Assembly: GCA_900548735.1 (NCBI GenBank)
Contig: URMC01000030.1
Coordinates: forward strand, 1 to 17,922
Direction of reading: 5' to 3'
DNA: 17,922 nt
DNA from: an uncultured Eubacteriales bacterium
GTDB lineage: Bacteria > Bacillota > Clostridia > Oscillospirales > CAG-272
Part shown: one piece after another, positions 1-6,596 of the stretch
Position numbering within the stretch: the stretch's first letter is position 1
Layout of the letters: every line of letters starts with the position of its first letter
Notes under the pieces: generated by a model
What the model was told of the DNA's origin: nothing
Seen by the model: the letters and a program-made list of their open reading frames with translations, nothing else
The model's database searches: none
Translations under genes and position numbers: made by a program

Positions 1-185
1 ATTCCGGCGGCGAACATACTGACTCTATTGCCCGCCGCAGGCGCGCGCAAAAGGGGGCTTTTTGAAAAAAGCCCCCTTTAAATCCCCGAAAAACTTTTCA
101 GCAACCGGCGCCGGGCATCGGGCGGGTGTGCCCAACTGACTCTGAAAGCCCCACCGCAGGTGGCGCAGGTGGCGCAGGTGGCGGG
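1..185 (-). repeat. Dispersed intergenic repeat, inverted copy at left end
   Basis: Read on the minus strand this stretch nearly matches the right end of the window (17674-17866). It has CTGCGG-type 9-bp units, the core CAGAGTCAGTTGGG, a GGAAAGTTTTT-like segment, a 30-nt palindrome at 50-79, and a terminal block (1-49) that differs from its partner at one position. It also holds three perfect tandem copies of GCAGGTGGC (156-164, 165-173, 174-182), which stop three bases short of the stop codon of the WG-repeat gene. No credible coding sequence is present. The function is unknown; the hairpin may serve as that gene's terminator. Confidence 0.85.
50..79 (-). terminator. GC-rich palindromic hairpin, likely terminator of the WG-repeat gene
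   Basis: A 14-bp perfect stem (AAAGGGGGCTTTTT paired with its complement) closes on a two-base turn. It lies about 107 bases downstream of the stop codon of the minus-strand WG-repeat gene. The stem's own AAA and TTT ends supply short A and U tracts on both strands, so it could act in either direction. It is the conserved palindrome of the dispersed repeat, so a terminator role is inferred from shape and position only. Confidence 0.5.
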
Positions 186-1499
186 TCAATATCTGAAGTT
201 GACAATGCGGTCTAACAGAACCTCGCCTTTTTTATTGATCAGCGTATAATAAAGCATCTCCGATTCGGCATCCGCCGTGATAAGAAACGTAAATCCGTCT
301 TCATAAAACGGCAGGGCTTGCCGGCAATTCTCCGGGCAGGTGATGGTCCCCTGCCCTTTTTCGTTCAGGAACAGCCATTTTCCGTCACGATCCTTGACCA
401 ACGCAAGCCCGAAGGAGTAAGCGTTTGCTTCCACGAAGGTATTTTCGAAAACAACCTTCCCTGTCCGGTCGATATATTCCCACGCGCCGCCTTTTTTCTC
501 TTGTATCGGCGCAAGCCCCCCTGCGCCAAAGGAATCAGCACCGGCAAAGCCGCTTAGCACCAATTCATTCTTTTTGTTGATAAAGCCGTATTCTCCGTCT
601 TTTTCCACCAATGCCAGACCGTTTGCGGCAAAGTCCTTGGCGAACGTGTAGGTAGGGTTGATGGCGTAAACACCGCTTTTTTCGATATAGCCGTATTTCC
701 CGTCGGTCATAACCCGCGTCAGCCCGCAGGAGCTTACCGTGGAAATCTCATCAAACTGCGGGTTGATGGTGTATTCCCCCTTGGTGTTGATGACACCCCA
801 TTTGCCGAACTCCTTGACCTGCGCCGTGCCGTCTGCCCGAAAGCTGCGTGCATCCTCAAACCGGGGCACGATTACGTATGCGCCCGCGCGGTTGATGTAG
901 CCGTACTTTTCGCCGATCTTCACCAGTGCCAGCCCCTTGTCGGTAAAGGAATACGCCATGTCAAACTGCGGGTTTACCACGGGCGTTCCGTCTTTTCGGA
1001 TATAGCCCCAGCTGTCCCCCAGCTTGACGGCGGCATAGTTGTACTCGCCAAAGGCGCCCGCGTCCTTGTACTGCGCGGCAATGACCAATTCCCCGTTTTT
1101 GTTGATATAGCCCCAGCCGTCCCTGGTCTTCACTGCGGCAAGCCCATTGTCGGCGAAACTGTCGGCGGCAAGGAATTTTGCTTCGATAACAAAAGAGCCA
1201 TCCTTGCCAATATATCCCCAGCGGGTCACGGACTCGCCGTTTTCATTGACCTCAATTTCTACCGCCAAAAGCCCGTTCGCATACAGCGTGGCGCGCACCT
1301 CGTCTGTGCCGTCTCTGGTGGTGAAATAAATAATCAGAATTACCGCAACGGTCAGCAGCGCGGCAAGCGGAATGACAATCAACAGGGGCGGTATGCGCCG
1401 CGTGCGCTGTTTCTTGCCGGCGCTTTCCCCGGCACAGGCGGTGTTATCGCTCACCTCCGGGGTGGGGACGGAATCGCGGTTCAAATCAGATTCTGCCAT
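186..1499 (-). CDS. WG-repeat protein with one N-terminal transmembrane segment
   Basis: The protein has 437 residues. A polar N-terminus with basic patch KKQRTRR (29-35) precedes one hydrophobic helix at about 36-58. From about 94 onward come some nine WG repeats of about 35 residues, each with a W/Y-G-Y-I-N-K-x-G core (starts near 94, 129, 164, 199, 234, 269, 304, 340 and a degenerate one near 375). The topology predicted is a short cytoplasmic tail with the repeats outside the membrane. WG repeats (KWG Leptospira-type) form beta structures and are usually of unknown function; they are probably involved in binding. The start at 1499 is preferred over an in-frame ATG 13 codons upstream because AAAGGA lies seven bases before it. 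The gene lies 132 bp downstream of prfC on the same strand and could be co-transcribed, although a weak promoter is possible in the gap. Specific role unknown. Confidence 0.9.
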   Translation of the reverse strand: MAESDLNRDSVPTPEVSDNTACAGESAGKKQRTRRIPPLLIVIPLAALLTVAVILIIYFTTRDGTDEVRATLYANGLLAVEIEVNENGESVTRWGYIGKDGSFVIEAKFLAADSFADNGLAAVKTRDGWGYINKNGELVIAAQYKDAGAFGEYNYAAVKLGDSWGYIRKDGTPVVNPQFDMAYSFTDKGLALVKIGEKYGYINRAGAYVIVPRFEDARSFRADGTAQVKEFGKWGVINTKGEYTINPQFDEISTVSSCGLTRVMTDGKYGYIEKSGVYAINPTYTFAKDFAANGLALVEKDGEYGFINKKNELVLSGFAGADSFGAGGLAPIQEKKGGAWEYIDRTGKVVFENTFVEANAYSFGLALVKDRDGKWLFLNEKGQGTITCPENCRQALPFYEDGFTFLITADAESEMLYYTLINKKGEVLLDRIVNFRY

Positions 1500-1570
1500 G
1501 GCAGTTCCTTTCTGCTTTGTGCCCCTTAAAAGCGGCAAAAGGCTGTGATTTTGGAAAAATAAAACATTCC

Positions 1571-1632
1571 GGAATATAGTTTTGGAATATGAATACTTGA
1601 AATTGGAATATTCATGCGCGGTATTTGGAATT
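1571..1632 (-). promoter_or_regulatory. AT-rich gap with GGAATAT repeats and a possible weak promoter for the WG-repeat gene
   Basis: The gap between prfC and the WG gene holds GGAATAT at 1571-1577, 1584-1590 and 1605-1611, and a GGAAT at 1628-1632. A 7-bp inverted pair (ATGAATA 1589-1595, TATTCAT 1609-1615) overlaps them. On the minus strand TTCAAG and TATATT (1573-1578) stand 17 bases apart, a poor -35 with an acceptable -10. The repeated motif might be an operator or chance AT-rich sequence. No terminator hairpin for prfC is visible here. Confidence 0.35.
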
Positions 1633-3230
1633 TACATCCGGTCAAAATCTTCCATTTTCAGGGTGGGGTTGTTTTCCGCCGCCCATTTAATGCTCCAGTT
1701 TCCGGTAAACAATAAAAACTGTTCTCCTCTCACATCCACCACGCGCTTGGTATCGGAGGTGAGGTTGAGGCGCGGCAGATCCAACTCATCCGGGTTGACA
1801 ATGTGCTGAATATATTGGAAAGGGAGCTCGCGTTGCAGGTACTCCACGCCGTATTCCGATTTCATCCGGAATTTCAGCACGTCATATTGCAACAGCCCGA
1901 TCACGCCAACGGTCACGCGTTCATACCCGCCGTCCGGATCAAAGAAAATGCGGATGGCACCTTCTTGGGCAATCTGGTTCATTCCTTTGGCGAACTGCTT
2001 GCGCTTCATTGAGTCGATCTGCTCCACCTTGGCAAAATGCTCCGGGGCAAAGGTGGGGATGCCGGAGAACTCCAGCTTCTTGCCTTTTTCGCAAATGGTG
2101 TCGCCGATGGAGTAGATGCCGGGGTCAAACACCCCGATGATGTCACCGGCAAACGCTTCGTCGATGCCCTCGCGTTCCTCCGCCATCATCTGCTGCGGCT
2201 GGGCAAGCTTTACGGGCTTGCCGCCCTGCACATGGTAGTATTCCTTTCCGCGTTCAAAATGGCCGGAGCAGATGCGCATAAACGCAATCCGGTCGCGGTG
2301 CGCCTTGTTCATATTCGCCTGAATTTTGAAAACGAAAGCGGAAAATCCATCGTCAAAGGGGCTGACCTCGGTGTCACCGGAAAGCCGGGGCAGGGGAGGC
2401 GGAGTCAGTTGGAGGAAGTAACGAAGAAAGTCCTCCACGCCGAAGTTGTTGAGTGCCGACCCGAAAAAGACGGGGGAGAGCTTGCCGTGCTCGATGGCGT
2501 CACGGTCAAAGTCAAAGGAGGCGCCGTCCAAAAGCTCCACCTGCTCACACAGTTCTGCCCGCAGGTGCTCTCCGATCAGGGCATCCAGCTTTTCGGTATC
2601 GGTGATGTCACAGGCGATGGTATCCAGCTTGTTGCGCCCACCGTGCCCGTTGGTAAAGGTGTGAATACACCGCTCCCGCCGGTCGTAAACGCCCTTGAAG
2701 GTCACGCCGCAACTGATCGGCCAGTTCATCGGATAGGTGCCGATTCCAAACTCACGTTCCAGCTCGTCAAGGAGGTCGAAGGGATCCCTTGACTCATGAT
2801 CCAGCTTGTTGATGAAGGTGAAAATCGGGATGCCGCGCTTGGCGCAGACATGAAAGAGCTTGCGGGTCTGCGGCTCAATGCCTTTTGCCGCGTCAATCAC
2901 CATGACGGCGCTGTCCGCCGCCATCAGCGTGCGGTAAGTGTCCTCGGAGAAGTCCTGGTGCCCGGGGGTGTCAAGGATGTTGACACAAAAGCCGTTGTAG
3001 GAAAATTGCAGTACCGAGGAGGTGACGGAAATTCCGCGTTGCTTTTCCAGCTCCATCCAGTCGGAGACGGCGTGTTTGTCCGATTGCTTGCCCTTGACAG
3101 ACCCGGCGGACTGGATAGCCCCGCCGTAGAGAAGCAGTTTTTCGGTCAGGGTAGTTTTGCCGGCGTCAGGGTGGGAGATAATTGCGAAGGTGCGCCGGCG
3201 TTCGATTTCTTTTTTGATACGTTCGTCCAT
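1632..3230 (-). CDS. prfC: Peptide chain release factor 3 (RF3, translational GTPase)
   Basis: The protein has 532 residues, close to the roughly 530 of E. coli RF3. RF3 is a cytosolic GTPase that recycles RF1/RF2 from the ribosome after peptide release. The G-domain is complete: P-loop SHPDAGKT at 19-26, switch I QRGISVTSSV, DTPGHQDF (G3) and NKLD (G4). The later portion has the RF3-type domains II/III, and the protein ends in FTGNWSIKWAAENNP, typical of RF3 and unlike EF-G or TetM, which are longer and carry domain IV. The start at 3230 has AAAGGA six to seven bases upstream; an ATG eight codons earlier lacks this. A good promoter lies just upstream. The WG-repeat gene follows 132 bp downstream. 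No frameshift or missing motif is seen. Confidence 0.97.
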   Translation of the reverse strand: MDERIKKEIERRRTFAIISHPDAGKTTLTEKLLLYGGAIQSAGSVKGKQSDKHAVSDWMELEKQRGISVTSSVLQFSYNGFCVNILDTPGHQDFSEDTYRTLMAADSAVMVIDAAKGIEPQTRKLFHVCAKRGIPIFTFINKLDHESRDPFDLLDELEREFGIGTYPMNWPISCGVTFKGVYDRRERCIHTFTNGHGGRNKLDTIACDITDTEKLDALIGEHLRAELCEQVELLDGASFDFDRDAIEHGKLSPVFFGSALNNFGVEDFLRYFLQLTPPPLPRLSGDTEVSPFDDGFSAFVFKIQANMNKAHRDRIAFMRICSGHFERGKEYYHVQGGKPVKLAQPQQMMAEEREGIDEAFAGDIIGVFDPGIYSIGDTICEKGKKLEFSGIPTFAPEHFAKVEQIDSMKRKQFAKGMNQIAQEGAIRIFFDPDGGYERVTVGVIGLLQYDVLKFRMKSEYGVEYLQRELPFQYIQHIVNPDELDLPRLNLTSDTKRVVDVRGEQFLLFTGNWSIKWAAENNPTLKMEDFDRM

Positions 3231-3262
3231 ATAAAATCCTTTGCAAAGAGTCAATTATTTAT

Positions 3263-3291
3263 ATTTTACCTGATTTTGGAGATAACTTCAA
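3263..3291 (-). promoter_or_regulatory. Predicted sigma-A-type promoter of prfC
   Basis: On the minus strand TTGAAG (3286-3291) and TAAAAT (3263-3268) are separated by exactly 17 bases. The -10 lies about 33 bp upstream of the preferred prfC start, leaving a short leader. This is a sequence match only. Confidence 0.6.
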
Positions 3292-3334
3292 GCCCCTTGC
3301 AAAAAATACCCGAAAATTTACATTGCCGCACCGC

Positions 3335-3530
3335 CTGCGGTTCCTGCGGTCCCTGCGGCCGCCTGCGGCGGGGGCACCTGCGGACACCGTCTTCGACGGG
3401 GGCTGGTCGGCTGACGGCACCTGCGGTGCGGCTTGCAGAGTCAGTTGGGTGCACACAGCGAAAGTTTGGCGTCAGTTGCCGGAAAGTTTTTCGGGGATTT
3501 AAAGGGGGCTTTTTTCAAAAAGCCCCCTTT
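3335..3530 (+). repeat. Dispersed intergenic repeat, internal copy
   Basis: CTGCGG units occur at 3335, 3344, 3353 and 3363 (9-10 bp period), then at 3378 and 3421. From 3401 to 3449 the sequence is identical or nearly so to 17687-17735 at the right end, including CAGAGTCAGTTGGG. It continues through a GCCGGAAAGTTTTT segment into the perfect palindrome at 3501-3530 (14-bp stem). It lacks the last 50-base block that both terminal copies share, so it is either a shortened version or a different subtype. It is non-coding. Confidence 0.85.
3501..3530 (+). terminator. Palindromic hairpin of the internal repeat copy
   Basis: A 14-bp perfect stem, AAAGGGGGCTTTTT with its complement, closes on a two-base turn. 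It is identical in plan to those at 50-79 and 17787-17818. It lies between ygiQ and prfC, both transcribed leftward, so it could end read-through from ygiQ before the prfC promoter. Role inferred from shape. Confidence 0.4.
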
Positions 3531-3561
3531 CGCGTCTCTCCTTTGGCGTTTCTTTTTGATA

Positions 3562-3597
3562 GCTTTTTCTTTGCGCCTACACCTGCAAAGAAAAAGC
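3562..3597. repeat. Hairpin with perfect 13-bp stem
   Basis: GCTTTTTCTTTGC (3562-3574) is perfectly complementary to GCAAAGAAAAAGC (3585-3597) around a 10-base loop. It follows the dispersed repeat directly, after a T-rich stretch. From memory, hairpins of this CTTTGC/GCAAAG type recur between genes in clostridial genomes, which I cannot verify here. There is no gene overlap. Confidence 0.6.
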
Positions 3598-3713
3598 GGA
3601 TAAGGAATCTGATAGAATAAAGAAAAAAGCAACTTTACGTCAGGGCGGGAGAATATGAGTTGTGCAAAGCGACAACCGCCTCCACCTACGGAATAGAGGG
3701 TACACACCGTAGG

Positions 3714-3752
3714 GGCGACCATCGGTCGCCTGCATGCAGGGCGTATCGCCCT
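3714..3752. repeat. Two small adjacent hairpins
   Basis: GGCGACC (3714-3720) pairs with GGTCGCC (3724-3730), and AGGGCG (3738-3743) pairs with CGCCCT (3747-3752); both have three-base loops. They stand immediately outside the left arm of the MITE-like element and appear to be part of the same stacked-hairpin intergenic repeat style. Confidence 0.6.
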
Positions 3753-3759
3753 ACAAAAC

Positions 3760-3957
3760 GGGAGGGGAAACCCCTCCCCTACAAATAATTAGATTTTTGC
3801 CGAAAGCGGGGCATATGGAATGCCCCTGACGGGGTTTGGTGCGAACATTCGCTGTGTGCACCCAACTGACTCTGAAAGCTGCACCGCAGGTGCCGGCCAG
3901 TGGTCGCCCGCTAACCCAACAAAAACTAATTTCCGTAGGGGAGGGGTTTCCCCTCCC
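3760..3957. mobile_element. MITE-like element with palindromic inverted ends
   Basis: The left end (3760-3782) and right end (3935-3957) are perfect inverted copies over 23 bp. Each contains its own small hairpin (GGGAGGGG, three bases, CCCCTCCC). Similarity continues inward imperfectly for about 15 bases (AATTAGATTTTT against AAAAACTAATT). The interior of about 150 bp has no gene. It holds a GGGGCAT/ATGCCCC hairpin (3808-3826) and a partial inverted copy of the dispersed repeat (3844-3894). No transposase or clear target-site duplication is seen, so mobility is inference; it may be a non-autonomous miniature element or a nested intergenic repeat. Confidence 0.55.
3844..3894 (-). repeat. Partial inverted copy of the dispersed repeat
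   Basis: This 51-bp segment is the reverse complement of 3416-3466 with about three mismatches. It includes CCCAACTGACTCTG and CACCGCAGGTGCC. It lacks the palindromic hairpin and the terminal block of the full copies. It could pair with its upstream partner over a 377-base loop in any transcript that spans both. Confidence 0.8.
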
Positions 3958-4060
3958 GTCAGCGAGGCGAAAAATCCAAGCAAAACAATCCCTCAGGTGC
4001 TGTCGCGCCGGCGTCCTTTGCCGGGGGTGCCTTTTTGGGGGCAGTATGCCGGGCAAGCAG

Positions 4061-6334
4061 TCAGCGCGGTTTTTTGGACGCAGATTTCTTCCCCTTACCG
4101 GCAAAGGGGCTTCCGTTCTTACCGGCAAAGGAGCTTCCGTTCTTACCGGCAAAGGTTTTTTCGTGTTTGCCGGCAAAGGCGTTTTCTTTTTTTGCGGTGG
4201 TATTCCGCGCGGCATTTTGCCCTGCCGTGGCGGGGCTTTTCTTTGCAAAACCCGCACCGTTTGCGGGCTTATTGGCAAATTTCCCGTTTTTGGGTGCGTT
4301 CCGCTCCGGCTTTTTGCCATCGCTTTGCTTGTGATGGAAATCCTTGCCTTGCAAAGGCTTTTTCTCCGCAAAACTCATGCCGTTTCGGGGGTTATTTGCC
4401 TTTTGGGCGTTTTTTGCGCTTCCTTTCCCAGTGGCTTGTGCGCGCCCGGCGGTTTGCCTGCCGGCGGGCCCTTTTTCCTCGCTTCCATGGGCATTTTTCC
4501 CGTGTTTTTCATCCCGTTTGGGGGGATATTGCGTTCGCGCGGGGCGGATCAGGCAATGCTCGCCGTTCCCGATCAGGTCGTCTCTCCCCGCCCTGTGCAG
4601 GGCTTCTCTCACGGCGTCCGCGTTCTGCGGGCGGTTGAATTGCAACAAAGCCCGTTGCAGTTGTTTTTCGTGATAATCGGTGGGTACAAATACGTCCTTG
4701 CCGGTCAGGGGGTCAATGCCCGTGTAGTACATCACCGTGGAGGCGGTGCCCGGCGTGGGGTAATAATCCTGAACCTGCTCCGGCGCGTAGTGATCGCGCT
4801 TGAGACATTCGGCAAGCGTTACGGCGTCTGCCATGGTACTGCCCGGATGGCTGGACATCAGGTAGGGCACCAGATATTGTTCTTTTCCGATCTCCCGCGT
4901 CAGCTCGAAGAAACGGCGACGGAAGGCGGTATACACCCCGAAATGCGGCTTGCCCATCGCGTCCAGCACCCGGTCGGAACAGTGTTCCGGCGCAACCTTC
5001 AACTGCCCGCTGACATGGTCGCTGACCAGTTTGCGGAAAAAGGTTTCGTCTCTGTCCAGCATCAGATAATCAAACCGGATGCCGGAGCGGATAAACACTT
5101 TTTTGACTCCCGGAACGCGCTCCACGGCGCGCAGAAGCTCCACATATTCGCTGTGATCCACCTTCAGATTTTTACACGGCGTAGGGGCAAGACATTTGCG
5201 GTTGGTGCAGACCCCGGCAGTCAGCTGTTTGTCGCATGCGGGACCGCGGAAATTGGCGGTGGGCCCGCCCACGTCATGGATGTACCCTTTGAAATCCGGC
5301 ATGGCGACGATCTTTTTGACCTCCTCCACCACGCTTTCGATACTGCGGGAGCGCACCGTGCGCCCCTGATGGAATGCCAGCGCACAGAAATTGCACGCGC
5401 CGTAGCACCCGCGGTTGTGCGTGACCGAAAAACGCACCTCCTCAATCGCGGGCACGCCCCCTGCCGCCTCATACATCGGGTGATAGGTTCTCGCATAGGG
5501 CAGAGAGTAGACCTCGTCCAGTTCCTCCCGCTCTAAAGGGGGCATGGGCGGGTTCTGCACCAACAGCTTGTCGCCGTAGCGCTCGGTCAGTGCCTTGCCG
5601 CTGATCGCGTCCTGATTGCGGTACTGCTCTCCAAATGCTTCGGCATAATAGCGTTTGTCGGTTTTCAGGCGTTCAAAATCAAACTCCGCCGCCACCGGAA
5701 AATGCACCGTGTCACCGGGCTTTCCGACCCACACGGAGCCGCGCACATCCCGAATTTTACGCACCGGAACGCCCCTGTCCAGCAGCTCCGCAATGCGCAC
5801 GAGGATTTTTTCTCCCATCCCGTAGGTTAAAAGATCCGCCTTGGAGTCGATGAGCACGGAGCGGCGCACCTTGTTATCCCAGTAGTCGTAGTGCGCAAAA
5901 CGCCGAAGAGAAGCCTCCAGCCCGCCGAGAATGATCGGTACGTCGCCATAGGCTTCCCGGATGCGGTTGCAGTACACAATCACGGCGCGGTCGGGGCGCT
6001 TGCCCATCACCCCGCCGGGGGAGTAATAGTCCTTGGAGCGGCGGCGCTTGGCGGCGGTGTAGTGCGCCACCATCGAGTCTATGTTCCCGGAGGTGACGAG
6101 AAACCCGAGGCGGGGCTTGCCGAAACGCCGGAAGTCGTCCGCGCTCTTATAATCGGGCTGGGCGAGGATTGCTACGTGGAAGCCCGCATGCTCCAGTACC
6201 CGCGAAATGATGGATACGCCGAAGGAGGGGTGATCCACATACGCATCCCCCGTCACATATACAAAATCCGGCGCGCTCCAGCCCGCATCCTCCATTTCCT
6301 TTGCCGTGACCGGCAGAAACCCGCTTTGCTCCAT
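4061..6334 (-). CDS. ygiQ: YgiQ-family radical SAM protein with basic repeat-rich C-terminal tail
   Basis: The protein has 757 residues. The N-terminal UPF0313/YgiQ domain (about 8-300) includes LVTSGNIDSMV and ILGGLEASLRRFAHYDYW. The radical SAM core follows, with 4Fe-4S ligands in the CxxxCxxC pattern at C310, C314 and C317, and extra cysteines at about 367-387. The YgiQ domain ends near residue 600 (HCLIRPARTQYPP). Radical SAM enzymes cleave S-adenosylmethionine to start radical chemistry; the YgiQ substrate is not known to me. Residues about 605-757 form a Lys/Asn/Gly-rich, presumably disordered tail ending in three FAGK-type 8-residue repeats encoded by 24-bp tandem DNA. The start at 6334 is supported by AAGGAAG five bases upstream and a TATAAT-type -10 at 6376-6381. 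It is divergent from the secreted-protein gene. Confidence 0.95.
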   Translation of the reverse strand: MEQSGFLPVTAKEMEDAGWSAPDFVYVTGDAYVDHPSFGVSIISRVLEHAGFHVAILAQPDYKSADDFRRFGKPRLGFLVTSGNIDSMVAHYTAAKRRRSKDYYSPGGVMGKRPDRAVIVYCNRIREAYGDVPIILGGLEASLRRFAHYDYWDNKVRRSVLIDSKADLLTYGMGEKILVRIAELLDRGVPVRKIRDVRGSVWVGKPGDTVHFPVAAEFDFERLKTDKRYYAEAFGEQYRNQDAISGKALTERYGDKLLVQNPPMPPLEREELDEVYSLPYARTYHPMYEAAGGVPAIEEVRFSVTHNRGCYGACNFCALAFHQGRTVRSRSIESVVEEVKKIVAMPDFKGYIHDVGGPTANFRGPACDKQLTAGVCTNRKCLAPTPCKNLKVDHSEYVELLRAVERVPGVKKVFIRSGIRFDYLMLDRDETFFRKLVSDHVSGQLKVAPEHCSDRVLDAMGKPHFGVYTAFRRRFFELTREIGKEQYLVPYLMSSHPGSTMADAVTLAECLKRDHYAPEQVQDYYPTPGTASTVMYYTGIDPLTGKDVFVPTDYHEKQLQRALLQFNRPQNADAVREALHRAGRDDLIGNGEHCLIRPARTQYPPKRDEKHGKNAHGSEEKGPAGRQTAGRAQATGKGSAKNAQKANNPRNGMSFAEKKPLQGKDFHHKQSDGKKPERNAPKNGKFANKPANGAGFAKKSPATAGQNAARNTTAKKENAFAGKHEKTFAGKNGSSFAGKNGSPFAGKGKKSASKKPR
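4097..4192 (-). repeat. 24-bp tandem repeat inside the ygiQ tail
   Basis: Four consecutive 24-bp units (4097, 4121, 4145, 4169) share CCGGCAAAGG. The first two differ at one position and the last two have diverged. In frame they encode FAGKNGSS/FAGKNGSP/FAGKHEKT-like octads. Because the length is a multiple of three, gain or loss of units would keep the frame, so this is a likely site of length variation between strains. Confidence 0.9.
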
Positions 6335-6375
6335 ATTTTCTTCCTTTCCTGCCGCAGGGGCGGTAATTCCGTTTC

Positions 6376-6381
6376 ATTATA
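6376..6381 (-). promoter_or_regulatory. Probable -10 element of the ygiQ promoter
   Basis: A perfect TATAAT reads on the minus strand 42 bp upstream of the ygiQ start. The -35 is less clear: CCGACA 19 bases upstream is the best match. The sequence around the -10 is A/T-rich and the start has a good ribosome site. Confidence 0.5.
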
Positions 6382-6485
6382 ACATATTTTCCCTCTCATT
6401 TGTCGGGGAATGAAAAAACCTTTGTCGAGTTGCCAAAAAAGCGGGTTTGCTTTTTGTGGTTTCCTACAAAAAAAGAGACGGAGAC

Positions 6486-6514
6486 TTGACAGATTTGTAA
6501 TATTGTAGTAAAAT
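6486..6514 (+). promoter_or_regulatory. Strong sigma-A-type promoter of the secreted-protein gene
   Basis: A perfect TTGACA (6486-6491) and TAAAAT (6509-6514) are separated by exactly 17 bases in an A/T-rich spacer. The start of transcription should be near 6521, giving a leader of about 76 bases before the ATG at 6597. Confidence 0.85.
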
Positions 6515-6525
6515 TTAGACTGTAT

Positions 6526-6552
6526 CGGTGCCGGTGCGTGCCACCGGCACCG
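6526..6552 (+). promoter_or_regulatory. 5'-end hairpin in the leader of the secreted-protein mRNA
   Basis: CGGTGCCGGT (6526-6535) pairs perfectly with ACCGGCACCG (6543-6552) around a 7-base loop, a 10-bp GC-rich stem. It would begin within about five bases of the predicted transcript start and well away from the AGGAG site at about 6584-6588. Known 5' stabilising hairpins have this placement; that role here is inference. It is not followed by a U-tract, so it is not an obvious attenuator. Confidence 0.65.
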
Positions 6553-6596
6553 CCTTCCCGGTTTATCCAGTTTTTGTACGAAAAGGAGAAACGCAG

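Larger units (their letters stand above)
3231..4060. other. Gene-free 830-bp gap filled with repeats
   Basis: Apart from the prfC promoter at the left edge, this gap has no convincing gene. Its open frames either cross repeats and give proline/arginine-rich peptides, or are antisense to ygiQ. It holds, in order, CTGCGG units and a dispersed-repeat copy (3335-3530), a 13-bp-stem hairpin (3562-3597), two small hairpins (3714-3752), and a MITE-like inverted-repeat element (3760-3957). The stretch 3598-3700 shows nothing I recognise, and 3958-4060 is only the GC-rich 3' flank of ygiQ. No classical terminator for ygiQ is apparent unless one of the hairpins does that job. Confidence 0.8.

Noticed and set aside
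151..185. 9-bp tandem GCAGGTGGC array as a CRISPR or origin iteron set
   Set aside because: Only three units without spacers, no DnaA boxes or replication gene nearby; it fits as the CTGCGG module of the dispersed repeat.
3259..3456. Small frames in the repeat copies giving similar peptides (around PTDSASRTAGAV)
   Set aside because: They recur only because the DNA repeat recurs. Some lie on the opposite strand to others, lack ribosome sites and are disrupted between copies.
4097..4192. Possible CRISPR-like repeat array
   Set aside because: The 24-bp units are contiguous, without spacers, and in frame inside ygiQ; no cas genes are present.
3836..5536. 566-residue open frame on the plus strand
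   Set aside because: Antisense and codon-aligned to ygiQ, which has clear family motifs. The frame starts inside a repeat and has no ribosome site.
6526..6552. Riboswitch or attenuator in the secreted-protein leader
   Set aside because: A single simple hairpin in a leader of about 76 bases, with no alternative pairing or U-tract that I could find.
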